A DNA stretch of 64,000 nt from Hemerocallis citrina. Its lineage: Eukaryota > Streptophyta > Magnoliopsida > Asparagales > Asphodelaceae. The notes beneath the pieces were generated by a model that ran no database searches, was not told the DNA's origin, and saw only the letters and a list, made by a program, of their open reading frames with translations. Location of the stretch: contig CM030367.1 in NCBI GenBank assembly GCA_017893485.1, positions 87,432,910 to 87,496,909 of the forward strand. The letters run 5' to 3'. Positions 1-9,507 of the stretch are shown in pieces. The position numbers and the translations under genes were made by a program. How positions within the stretch are numbered: position 1 is the first letter of the stretch; each line of letters starts with the position of its first letter.

Positions 1-135
1 AAAATGAAAATTTGAATGGAGTCATGGGTGGTGGTTGCTTGATCATGGTTGGTTACCATAACTCCCCCTTGAATCCTAGCCTTTTATTTCTAACTCCTAG
101 TTTGATCCTAGCCTTCCATTCACTCCAAATTTTAG

Positions 136-143
136 TATAAATA
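136..143 (+). promoter_or_regulatory. TATA box of left LTR
   Basis: TATAAATA followed by a C-run, in an AT-rich LTR upstream of the likely transcribed R region. The position fits an LTR promoter; activity is inferred only. Confidence 0.5.
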
Positions 144-850
144 CCCCCCTAGCCTAGTTATTTTTATACTCTTTATTTCTCCACAACCTATAGTATAAAA
201 TACATTGTTAGTAGTATAGTAAGTGAGTTAAAAGATTGAGAGTTGTGAGTTGTGTTTGCACCAAAAAAGGGAAGGCCAGCATCAAGGAGCTCGGGTTGGC
301 ATTTTGGAAGGTTTGGGTGCACATCGAGGAGGAGAAGGAACACACTTTTGGCAAGGACTTTTAGGAGGTGTTGCAATTGTATTTCTCTCCAATTAAGGTG
401 GGTTATTTTCCATGTTTCTAATTAGATAGCATGCTAAGATTGATTGAAATGATAATGCATGAAAGAGGTTAATAAGAGTACACCTAATTGGAAAAATGGT
501 TTGTTAGTTGATTGAACTGATGCTAAATAGATTGCATGTTATTCCATCATTAATTGTAAGTTGTGTGTGAATTGTTTATGGCTATGGAATGCTTGGATTA
601 AAATTCGTTATTAGCATCAAAACTAAATGCAAATGCTAGTAGATAAAATTGTTGCTTTATATGCTTCGATGGACTTTCATGATATGAGTTAGAATGAACA
701 AATTAAGATATGTTTTTGGGATTATAAACGAAGGATAAATAGGGAATTAATATAGGGAATAATAATTTTGAGTTGTGTAAGAAATGTCAAATGAATTATG
801 AAAAGAGTAGTACACAGAGTTAAATTATATTTTTGAAAAACCCCGCAGTA

Positions 851-1006
851 CAGTCGACTGCTATGTGCAACAGTCGACTATTCTGATCATTGATTTCAAG
901 ATTAAAAATATCGCAGGCCAGTCGACTGATACATTTAACAGTCAACTTCTTTTCGAAGTTTTGCATTATTGCGGAACAGCCGACTGACCATTTCGACAGT
1001 CGACTT
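851..1006. repeat. Three pairs of CAGTCGACTG palindromes
   Basis: Six copies of the 10-bp palindrome CAGTCGACTG or one-to-two-base variants start at 851, 871, 919, 939, 977 and 997. Within each pair the start-to-start distance is exactly 20 bp; pairs are 58-68 bp apart. The inverted LTR at the right end has a matching cluster (63494-63728). Function is unknown. Confidence 0.85.
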
Positions 1007-2262
1007 TCCTGAAGTTTTCAAGTAAATCTGTCTCTTTTTGTGAAACAATTCATATGACTTGTGGCCTAGTATAAATGAGTACAACTTATGAGAAATTATT
1101 GGGAGTTACTAGAATGAAATAAAGCGTATTTTTGAAAGTAAAAGTGAAATTGGAACTATAGTTTTTACACTCGTATAATTTCATAAAAATGTGTTGTGAC
1201 AAAGAAATTGAGATAAGTGTTAGAAATTGGAAGATAAAAAAGTATATGTTATGTATGAATTATTCTTGTTGAAGAATAGTGTGACATTAATGAGTTTGTG
1301 AACATTCACTTTAATTAGACATTTGTGAAATGATTTTAATATGGAAATACATGTTAGCTATGAAATGCATGATAATTGAACTTCATGTATGGTTATTGAG
1401 TCATGAATAATTTGGAAATCATGTAATTGGAAAAGAGAAATGTTATTGAGTATGACAAACTCAAACATGTGAATTTGTGAATTGAAATTGAAAATTATAG
1501 TGTAGCCAAAACTCACACCGGCAAGTGAAAAGTGATGAATTATGATTATTGATATTGAAAGGACCAGTTTGGGTCATTGTGAAATGAAAGAAATAAGACC
1601 GGTAGTAGTGAGAGGGCTAACTCTAAGAGATTGATTTTGTTCATGATTTCATTAATTTTAAGGATTTAGTACATAGTGAAGAGGTGATGAAAGTGAGAGA
1701 AAAACACAAGTATGAGGGCCTCGAGTCTACGATGTGGGTGTGATCCACAGAATGCATGCTTGATGCTTCAAGACATGGCGTGGGCATTACTCCAGAAGAT
1801 CGGAATCTTGGCGACGCTTGTGGGATGTTTGGTGACTGCAAGAGGATCGTGTGCCATGAAGGAGACTGAATTGCCACAGAACGCATGCTTGATTCGTCAA
1901 GACATGGCGTGGGATTCTCCTCCAGGTTTTCTGTATACGAGCTTGTACTCATAGATCATCTAGGATACTTACCATAGTTACAGTAGTAGATTAAGTCATG
2001 ACGAGGGATTGAACCCTACAAGATGAAGAACGATTAAGAGGCTTGCCCTCGGACCTATGTAGTATGGGATGCATAGAATCCGAACAAGTGTGCATTAGTG
2101 TCATGTAATATAAATAATTGCATTAAGGACTAAGTGCACAATCACAACACGACATCAATAGGGTATTCCCTTTAGTTTGATATGTGACAAGTTTGTGTTT
2201 GTTAAATATGGAAAATCAGTTATACTATTTCCGGCATAGAGAGGATGGCCGTGTATAAAGTT

Positions 2263-2283
2263 CGTCGGTTGAACAAACTGACG
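2263..2283 (+). repeat. Conserved LTR hairpin, copy 1
   Basis: Arms CGTCGGTT and AACTGACG pair around a 5-nt loop, followed by an ACCCACAG block. Equivalent hairpins occur near the 3' end of seven other LTR copies in this window. Confidence 0.6.
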
Positions 2284-2545
2284 TACCCACAGTTTTGTAT
2301 GCAGGGTAAATGACATGATAAAGATTAAAGAAGAACAGATGCTTAGAGATTATTCAAATGTTGATGTACTTTTATTTAAATGTTGTAAATTTGCTTCCGC
2401 TGTTAAATGTAAAGTGTAAAGTTTTCATGTAACTCTAATGTAAAGTGAAAAGTTTTAAATTCCTTGTAAAATTGTACGAAAGAAGTGTAAAGATCCTGTG
2501 GAATCTCGAATTCAGTATATTTTTGGAATTCGGGGCGTTACAGAG

Positions 2546-2558
2546 TGGTATCAGAGCC
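2546..2558 (+). promoter_or_regulatory. Primer-binding site (initiator tRNA-Met)
   Basis: TGGTATCAGAGCC begins 3 bp after the LTR terminus. It matches the complement of the 3' end of plant initiator tRNA-Met, the usual primer of chromoviruses and Copia elements. It fixes the LTR end and the orientation of the element. Confidence 0.9.
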
Positions 2559-2701
2559 ACGCTTCACACTTGTACAAATTTATAAGGAACGACATCCTAG
2601 AAGTGGACATTAGAGTGTGTGTTTGAGTCTAGAGATTTAAATGTAAGTTACTTACATTTGTGTTGCTCTATAACTTATGCTTCTTCCTCCCTAATTCTAA
2701 G

Positions 2702-3019
2702 ATGGCTGATCACTTCAACCCGGCTGGAGACGACAATTGGCATATTATCGAGGAATATTACTATCCTGGGCAAGCAGATTCCGAGGAAGAGTACTACCCA
2801 GGGAAAGCAGATTCTGACGGAGAGGAATGGCCTGAGTCCCGAGAGATCACCCCACCTCCGGACTCATCTGATGACTCTTCTGACGAAGAAGAACCAGTTC
2901 CAAGTAGTCTTGTGACATCTCTTCAGAGGCAGGTAGAAACACTACGAGAGAGAGTTGGACTATTGGAGGCTCAGTTGGCAAAGCGTAAGGACGACATCAA
3001 TTGGATAATCCCTTTGTAG
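2702..3019 (+). CDS. Acidic coiled-coil ORF upstream of gag (105 aa), retroelement accessory
   Basis: The ORF is intact. The protein starts MADHFNPAGDD, has an acidic tract rich in Asp/Glu and tyrosine up to about residue 70 (including SREITPPPDSSDDSSDEEE), then a short amphipathic coiled-coil segment (LQRQVETLRERVGLLEAQL). I do not recognise a named family. A related, broken ORF occupies the same place in the Tekay-type element at 42674 (shared EISPPP/EITPPP motif, then serines and acidic residues, then a helix starting near SSLRCQV/TSLQRQV), so it is a shared accessory ORF of this retroelement group. The start ATG is preceded by a pyrimidine-rich stretch ending in AAG, resembling a splice acceptor. 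gag and pol are absent downstream, because an LTR fragment follows the stop directly. Function is unknown. Confidence 0.6.
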   Translation: MADHFNPAGDDNWHIIEEYYYPGQADSEEEYYPGKADSDGEEWPESREITPPPDSSDDSSDEEEPVPSSLVTSLQRQVETLRERVGLLEAQLAKRKDDINWIIPL

Positions 3020-3398
3020 CTTTGTTTGTGATCAACTTTTTGTTTGCTAAATTATTTAAGAATCGTTATACTGTTCGGCATAGCGAGGATGACCGTGTAT
3101 AATATTTCGTCGGTTGTAAGCAACTGACATGCCCACAGTTTTATATGCAGGACTTGGAGTTTATAAGAAGATATAAAGATGAATTTGTTGCTGATGATTA
3201 TTTAAAAGCTAAAGTTGTTACAATTGTACATTTATCATTGTTGTATTTTATTTATTCTGCTGCGTATTGATGTAAAAGACTCTGATGTAATTGTTGTTGA
3301 AATAAAAGTTTTAAATTCTTTGTAAAATTGTACGAAATGAAGTGTAAAGATCTTGTGGAACTTTGAATTCGGTCTTATTTGGAATTCAGGGTATTACA
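3020..3398 (+). mobile_element. 3' fragment of an LTR abutting the acidic ORF
   Basis: The last 380 bp or so of an LTR: hairpin (3108-3129), TGCCCACAG block, polyadenylation-like AATAAAAG, and terminus GGGTATTACA at 3398. It resembles the solo LTR at 23670-26590 (minus strand) more than the LTR just upstream, so the left-edge element appears chimeric, with gag-pol and most of a 3' LTR deleted. Confidence 0.75.
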
Positions 3399-3748
3399 AA
3401 CGGGAAAATGTTTATAAATAATCGAAATATAACATACGAAAAATATTTATTTTGATAATGTTACGGATATTTCGCGTAACGATAAATTTACGTAATCGAC
3501 ACGTGTATTGAAAACATGTACAATACACGTAGAAAAAAAAGAAAAATAGAATTTATATTTGAGTTGGCTAAAAAATGTAGGATATTTATATTAAAATATA
3601 CTACGAATATTACCCGTAATAGCACAAAATAGGATAAAAAGAATTTTGAGATGACGGAAAATATATAATTAATCGAAAAAAAATTATGTAGGATATTTAT
3701 ATTAAAATATACTACGAATATTACCCGTAATAGCACAAAATACATGTG
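3399..3748. repeat. AT-rich spacer with a 110-bp-period duplication
   Basis: No gene. A block of about 62 bp at 3571-3632 is repeated almost exactly at 3681-3742 (shared ATGTAGGATATTTATATT and ACCCGTAATAGCACAAAATA). The rest is AT-rich with no recognised feature. Confidence 0.7.
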
Positions 3749-3799
3749 TGTAACACCCGTGGGCAAAATTGTCATAACTCAATTTTACGAGGTGTTACA
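3749..3799. repeat. 51-bp segment with 9-bp terminal inverted repeats
   Basis: The segment starts TGTAACACC and ends GGTGTTACA, a perfect inverted repeat. TGTAACACC is the usual 5' terminus of the Gypsy LTRs here, so this may be two LTR starts facing each other, or a small relic. No TSD is visible. Confidence 0.5.
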
Positions 3800-4425
3800 A
3801 GTTGTGGGAGCAGCTCTAGCTGAACTGCGAACCCATTTTTGAGAATTAATGAGTTGTGGGAGCAGCTCTAGCTGGACTCTGAACCCACCTTTGGATAGCT
3901 GGCTAGTTGTGGGATCGGCTCTAGCTGGACTGCGAACTTGCTTTCGGAGTTAGCGAGTTGTGGGAGTAGCTTTGACTGGGCTCCGAACCCACCTTTGGAG
4001 AGTTGGCTAGTTGTGGGAGTAGCTCTAGCTAGACTCCAAACTCAACTTTTGGGAGTTAGCGAGTTGTGGGAGAAGCTGAGCTGGACTCCAAACCCATCTT
4101 TGAGAGTTAATGAGTTGTGGGAGTAGCTGAGCTAGACTCCGAACCCACCTTTGAGAGTTAATTAGTTGTAGGAGTTGCTGTAGCTGGACTTCGAACTTGC
4201 CTTTGGAGTTAAAAAGTTGTGGGAGCAGCTCTAGCTGAATTTCGAACTTGCCTTTGAAGTTAGCATGTTGTGGGAGCAACTTTAGCTGGACTCTAAACTT
4301 GCCTTTAGAGAGTTATGGAGTGAGGGAATGGCTCGGAAGAGTAGCTGAGCACCGAACTCATTGTCTTGAGTTGATGAGTTGTTGGTGTGGCTCGGGAGAG
4401 GAGCTGAGCACCAAACTCTGATTGG
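3800..4425. repeat. Tandem array of about 12 units, period about 52 bp
   Basis: Units begin near GAGTTGTGGGAGCAGCTCTA, followed by GCTGGACTCCGAACCC and a TTTGGAGAGTT tail. Starts recur about every 52 bp (near 3801, 3852, 3904, 3956, 4009, 4063, 4111, 4165, 4215 and 4267), with two more diverged units to about 4425. No coding role. It lies about 100 bp upstream of the Tat insertion site. Confidence 0.85.
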
Positions 4426-4525
4426 AAGAATGGTAAGGCTAAGATAGCGATTGTAAGCAAGTTTCCTCACTTTGAATTTATATTACAGTGACTTCAATAG
4501 TAGGTCATGGTGATCGATGTTTACG
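4426..4525. other. Pre-insertion flank left of the Tat element
   Basis: Unique-looking sequence between the 52-bp array and the Tat TSD. Its last bases (ATG at 4507) read in frame into 39137-39280 if the Tat element and one TSD copy are removed. Confidence 0.4.
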
Positions 4526-4530
4526 CTGTC

Positions 4531-5526
4531 TGATATGGGTAAAAATATAACCAAATCGGGACCGTTCAAATTGAGCAGGGATTCTTAAAGCTCTTAGAGG
4601 TAAAATAGTAAATTCCACCCAAAATAGGTCTGTAAAAGGAAGTTGGGCCTCTTTCAAGCCCAACTACCCAAAATGGATTTGTCATACTGGGTTGCCATAG
4701 CGGCCCAGTATGAAGGAGTTCATGATTATCTAACATCATTTTAAACTCATAATTATCCATAAGTGATGGTTTGAAAATCATATATCTTTACAAGAGAATA
4801 GTCCTAACTCTATCTCGACAACTACTTCTATCTCGACAACTACTTCTACCCACCCAAAACAGGTCTGTAAAAGGAAGTTGGGTCTCTATCAAGCCCAACT
4901 ACCCAAAATGGATTTTTCATACTGGGTTGCCATAGCGGCCAGTATGAAGGAGTACATGATTATCTAACATATCATTTTAAACTCATAATTACGGTTTAAA
5001 AATCATATCTCTTTACAAGAGAATAGTCCTAACTCTATCTCGACAACTACTTCCATCTCTTCATGAAGAAGAAAGTCCACTAACCATATCTCTTTATCAA
5101 GAGAAGGGTAACCGATCATATATCTTCATGAAGAAGAGAATAACTAATTCTATCAAAACATCGAGCAGTAGAGATAAATCAATATTTTGAAATCAACCCC
5201 CAAAGCGAGTTTAAATACCACATGACCTCCGCAGGAACCAAGTAATGAGTATTTTGCCACTAAAAACTCTCATATATTTCGAGTTGTGACTTGAGCGACG
5301 GAGGGTCTGTCGCCAGGGCAAACCCCGACGTCTCAGACTTTTGCAGGTCAATCAGAGACATCGTCACCATTCAGATCAGATCCAACCATCCAAACAATTT
5401 AGATTCAGAAATCAAGATCAGTCGAAAGCAGTTAATATCGGCAAAAACTAAAAGGTCGGTTCTTTTATTATTTCAAAAAAGAATTCACAACATCTATTTG
5501 CTCCCACACTAAAAATAGCAGCAACA
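4531..5526 (+). mobile_element. 5' LTR of the Tat element
   Basis: Begins TGATATGGGTAAAAATATAA and ends AGCAGCAACA. It aligns with the 3' LTR at 38367-39131 but is 231 bp longer because of a 235-bp-period tandem duplication (4616-4850 repeated from 4851). A TATA-like TTTAAATA lies at 5210-5217, matched by TATAAATA at 38819-38826 in the 3' LTR. Confidence 0.9.
4616..5055. repeat. 235-bp tandem duplication within the 5' LTR
   Basis: CACCCAAAATAGGTCTGTAA at 4616 recurs with one change at 4851, and the following 200 bp repeat (CATACTGGGTTGCCATAGCG in both). The 3' LTR has one copy, so the duplication probably arose after insertion. Confidence 0.85.
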
Positions 5527-5528
5527 TA

Positions 5529-5544
5529 TTGGTGCCATCTGTGG
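5529..5544 (+). promoter_or_regulatory. Primer-binding site of the Tat element
   Basis: TTGGTGCCATCTGTGG directly follows the LTR terminus. It resembles the TTGGCGCCGTCTGTGG block typical after the 5' LTR of plant Tat-type Gypsy elements, with two transitions. Confidence 0.75.
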
Positions 5545-5590
5545 AAAATAGAAAAGGAATCTGACCAAAATTCGCTGGTAATTTTCAGCC

Positions 5591-7327
5591 ATGCTTCCAA
5601 AGGGAAAAGGGAAGACGGCGACCTCAAGCCAACGAGCCAACTCTCTTCCTCCAAATCCTCCTCATGAGGATGTCCTTCCTACCTTTCAATAGGATCAACC
5701 CCTTCAAATAGATCAACCTCCTTAGCCAGAACAGCCCCTCAACAGCCTACCCAACCTCCTTCTAAAGAGGCTGCACCAGGGGCTCCCAAAGAAGTTAGCA
5801 CCGTGTGAACATGGGGTCAATCTACACCTCCACACCCTCCACGGTGTTCCCTAGAGGAACTCAAGCACAGCCAGACCTCCGCCAGATCATACTCTCCCGA
5901 CAGCAAGTGTCTGACCTCTGAGACCACTTGAACGGAAGGCGAGTCTAGGATGAGGCCTCCCATCCAGCACACCAGGAAAGCAAGAGGAGTCCCTCTCATC
6001 GAAGACAGAGATGCAGAAGAACCCCTTCCCCAAAAGTGCGAAGAAGCCATCACTCTCCTAAAGGACGAAGAATGATTCCTCCCCCTCGCATGAGAAGGAG
6101 CCTAACCCCAACAAGTCGATCATCCCTTAGAAGGGGTAGGGAGGAAGAAGCACCCATCACTAGGGCAAAATTCTGAAACTTCATAGATGAGATCCTTCAA
6201 GCCCTTAACATCATTCCTAGCAGGACCCGACAAACCAGCCTTCACCGCTTTACTTCTCCATGACGTAAGGAATCCCATGGGTCCACTAGGTCTGAATAAT
6301 AAGACAACACTTCCTCCATTGCCTCCAAAAGAAGGAAGACCGCCTAGCATTGATGAAACATGAAGAGGGCAGGCAAGAGGGAACATACCGCCCCATCTGG
6401 CCTCCCTTCTCCAGAAAAATCATCGAAGCTCATGTTCTAACCAACTTCAAAATTCTAGCTTTTGAGTCATACAACGGAGAGTCCGATCTGATACACCACC
6501 TTTAGAGTTTTAAAACCCTCATAATGATCCATCAGGCATCCGACTCCCTCCTCTGCAAGACGTTCCCAGCAACCTTAAAAAGATCAGCACATGAGTGGTT
6601 CTCTCGTTTCTCTCTAGTGTCCATCTTCTCCTTCGACCAACTTAAGGAACTATTCCTCAAGCACTTCATCACTAGCCGCAAGACAGAGAAAACAAGTACC
6701 TCTTTACTTGACATGAAGTAAAGGGATGGCGAGTCTCTCAAAAGTTATGTGCGGCGCTTCACAGCCGAATCTCAATCAATCCCCTCAATCGACTCAGCCG
6801 TAGCCACAGTTGCCTTCAGGTCTAACGTAAAGCATGACCACCTCAAAACTTCTATTGTCAAAAGACCCCATTGGGTCTTCTCCGATCTCCTTCAAAGAAT
6901 CGAGAAGTACATCCAAGTGGAAGATGCTATTCGACACCAAGAACAGAAGGTGCCCTCATCTGTGAACAAACGGAAGAGCACCAATGAAGATGGAGCCAGG
7001 AAAACCCAGAAGGATGTCATCCGCCAACGTCATTCTCTCCCAGTACCTCATTTTGAGAAGTACACTCAGCTTAATGTCAATATCTCTGCAATTCTCATGG
7101 AAGTTGACAAGGATGGACTCCATCAACCTCTCCCCAAGAGGAACGCCTTAGGCAGAAGATGGGATATGAACAAGTGGGGTGCTTTTCACAAAGTTCACGA
7201 AAATCTCACAGATGACTATCGAGCTCTCAAAGACAAGCTCGAAGCCCTGCTCCGACGGAGCTACCTCACCAAGTTCACCCAAAAAAGTAACACCGAGCCT
7301 TCTCCCATAAGAGGAGCCAACAAGTGA
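5591..7327 (+). pseudogene. gag: Tat gag (degenerate)
   Basis: Gag is the capsid precursor that packages element RNA. From an ATG at 5591 the frame opens with a lysine-rich start (MLPKGKGK) and is soon broken. The capsid core is readable at about 6430-6940 over two frames: FESYNGESDLIHHL, then FPATLKRSAHEWFSR, then LKELFLKHFITSRK, then RDGESLKSYVRRFTAESQSI. This is the plant retrotransposon gag domain. Stops include TAG at 6503 and TAA at 6719, both explained as C-to-T changes of Gln codons. The C-terminal region (to 7327) is basic, but I see no zinc knuckle. The protease follows in a shifted frame. Confidence 0.8.
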
Positions 7328-7551
7328 CCAGAAAGGCCTTCTGAGTCCTAAGACTCGGGATGCATGACAGTATTCCACTCAATCCATGGCGGACATATGG
7401 GGAGGTTGTCAAACTCCTTTAGGAAAGCATTCCTCACGAAGTAAACTCAGTACACAATACCCCCCCCCCTCTCAAGAGCTCTGAGGCTCCAATAACATTC
7501 TCCGACCAAGACCTTGAAGGTGTTCAGACACCTCACTGCGACGCACTTGTA

Positions 7552-8022
7552 ATTTGCATATGCATGGAAAATCACAAGGTGCGCCACATCCTGGTAGACA
7601 CCGACAGCTCGGTAAACATCCTCTTCCTGGATGTATTCGAGGGCCTCAGGCTTATACGAGATCGTCTTAAATCTGCCGGGTACACCTTTCATGGATTCTC
7701 AGGTGCTCCAGTTCAGATTGAAGGAATAATCATCCTTGATGCGATCATGGAAAAAGCTCTAGCTACCCGCACAGAAGCACTCGACTTCATGGTTGTCAAC
7801 ATTAAGTCTGCTTACAATACCATCTTTGGTTGCCTGGGGCTAGCAGCCCTTCACGTGGTTGCCTCAGCCTACCACATAAAGAAGAATCTCCCTAGAGCAG
7901 TAAGGGTTGGGGAAGTTAAAGGAAGTCAAGAAGCTGCTCGGGCATGTTACACCCCCATAATGGAGGGCTCGGTCCTCCCCCCTCGATGTCATGAAACTCC
8001 CACAAGATGGGGGACAAGGTAG
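7552..8022 (+). pseudogene. Tat aspartic protease
   Basis: This is the retropepsin that cleaves the polyprotein. The motif VRHILVDTDSSVNILFLDVF holds the active-site Asp in the form DTDSS, where DTGSS or DNGSS is usual, so the flexible-loop Gly is changed to Asp. Downstream blocks YTFHGFSGAPVQIEG, ALDFMVVNIKSAYNTIFGCLGL and ASAYHIK match the conserved tail of Tat proteases. The frame is open for about 150 codons but separated from gag by a frameshift and stops, and it ends at 8022 before RT. Confidence 0.8.
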
Positions 8023-9000
8023 CTCCAAACCCATAGATGAACTAGAAGAAATCCCCTTCTCCCAAGAGTATCAAGCTAAGTATTTATGGTTATACAAGGC
8101 TCTCCCCCATCGAGTCAAGGAGCAATTTGTCACTTGCATTAGGGGGGACCATGATCTCTTTGCCTGTAACGCCTCTGACATGTCGAGAATCTCCGAAGAT
8201 CTAATCATGCACCGATTAAGCGTGAATTTGCAAGTCAGGCCTGTCCAACAGAAGCATCGTAAGTTCCCCCCGATAGTCAAGGAGGAAGTCGAGAAGCTCC
8301 TAGTCGCCTACTTCATTTAAGAAGTTAGCTACCCTGAGTTGTTAGCGAATGCGGTAAATGGTAAAAATAAGCCAACGGCAAATGGAGAATCTGCTTAGAC
8401 TTCGCTGACCTCAACAAAGCTTGTCCGAACAATCCTTTTCCCCTACCAAGCATAGACGCCTTGATCGACTCCACCTCAGGTCATGAGCTTCTAGGCTTCA
8501 TTGACGCCTTCTCAGGATATAACCAGATCCGAATGTTTCCACCAGATATCTCGAAGACATCCTTCAGCACCGACCAAGGACTTTACTGCTACTGAGTCAT
8601 GCCCTTCGGGTTGAAGAATGCCAGTGCTACATACCAACACTTGGTGACCCAAGTCTTCAAAGAGAAAATCGACCGAAACATGGAAGTCAACGTGAATAAT
8701 ATGTTGTCAAGAGCCTAAAAAAACAGGACCATGTGGCGATCTCCAAGAAGCCTTTGATGTACTGCGAAGACACAACATGAGAATGAATCCCTCAAAATGT
8801 GCCTTTGGGATCTCCTCGGGGAAGTTTCTAGGATTCATGGTCAGCCAAAGAGGAATCAATGTCAACCATGAAAAGATCAGAGCCATCCTTAACATGTCTC
8901 CCCCAACTATCATCAAAGAAGTCCAAAAAGCTCATTGGCCGCCTCGCCGCCATTGGACGCTTCCTCTCCACGTCTGGGAAGAAGTGCCTCCTGTTCTTTA
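7991..9000 (+). pseudogene. Tat reverse transcriptase (catalytic Asp pair lost)
   Basis: RT copies element RNA to cDNA. The N-terminal linker (FACNASDMSRISEDLIMHRL, then RPVQQKHRKF and EEVEKLLVAYFI) leads in shifted frames to conserved RT blocks: ICLDFADLNKACPNNPFPLP, LLGFIDAFSGYNQIRM, then SFSTDQGLYCY, stop, VMPFGLKNASATYQ. The catalytic YVDD box is replaced by NVNN at 8689-8700 (AAC GTG AAT AAT), so both metal-binding Asp residues are Asn. TGA at 8593 replaces a CGA codon. The thumb region (NPSKCAFGISSGKFLGFMVS) follows in another frame. Confidence 0.82.
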
Positions 9001-9440
9001 AAACTCTATTAGGAGAGTGGGAAGAAGAACAACAGGTAGCCTTCGAATGTCTCAAAACACACATCGTCAATCCTCCACTCCTTAACATGCCCAAGCCGGA
9101 AGATGTCCTCTACCTCTACTTAGCTACCTCAGATTAGACCCTTAGTGACATCTTGGTAAGGGATGAAGAAAGGGCATTGAAGCCGATCTACTACGTGAGC
9201 AAGGTACTCCATGATGTCGAACTTTGATACTCGAAGATGGAGAAGATGGCCTATGCACTAGTCACGGCCGCCCGAAAGCTCCACCCCTACTTCCAAGTGC
9301 ACTCCTTCTGGGTCCTCACTGATCAACCACTCAAAAATGTCCTCCATAAGCCAGAAAGCTCTAAAAGATTTATCAAGTGGTCTATCGAGTTAAGTCAACA
9401 TGATATCACCAACTGACCAAGAACAACAATCAAGGCCCAA
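9001..9440 (+). pseudogene. Tat RNase H (first, retroviral-type)
   Basis: RNase H removes the RNA strand during reverse transcription. The RT connection reads SKKSKKLIGRLAAIGRFLST (just upstream, from about 8917), then FECLKTHIVNPPLLNMPKPE. The RNase H body follows as YLYLATSD, stop, TLSDILVRDEE, then KPIYYVSKVLHD and MEKMAYALVTAARKLHPYFQ, ending with FWVLTDQPLKNVLHKPESSK. These are the conserved blocks of Gypsy RNase H. In-frame stops at about 9136 and 9414 inactivate it. Confidence 0.75.
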
Positions 9441-9507
9441 GCCTTAGCCGAATTCATCATCGAAAGCATTATCCCTGATCCCCCCGAGGAAGGAGACAAC
9501 CCCCCAC

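Larger units (their letters stand above)
1..2542 (+). mobile_element. LTR of a chromovirus-like Gypsy element (left-truncated by window)
   Basis: This is a plus-oriented LTR whose start lies outside the window. It ends in the terminus GGGGCGTTACA and is followed at once by a primer-binding site for initiator tRNA-Met. It contains a TATA box near 136, three pairs of GTCGAC-centred palindromes at 851-1006, a 50-bp direct repeat (about 1745-1797 and 1873-1922), and a hairpin plus TGCCCACAG-like block near 2263-2295 that recurs in other LTRs here. The same LTR family lies inverted at 62133-64000. No gene is carried; the small ORFs inside it are chance ORFs. Confidence 0.85.
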
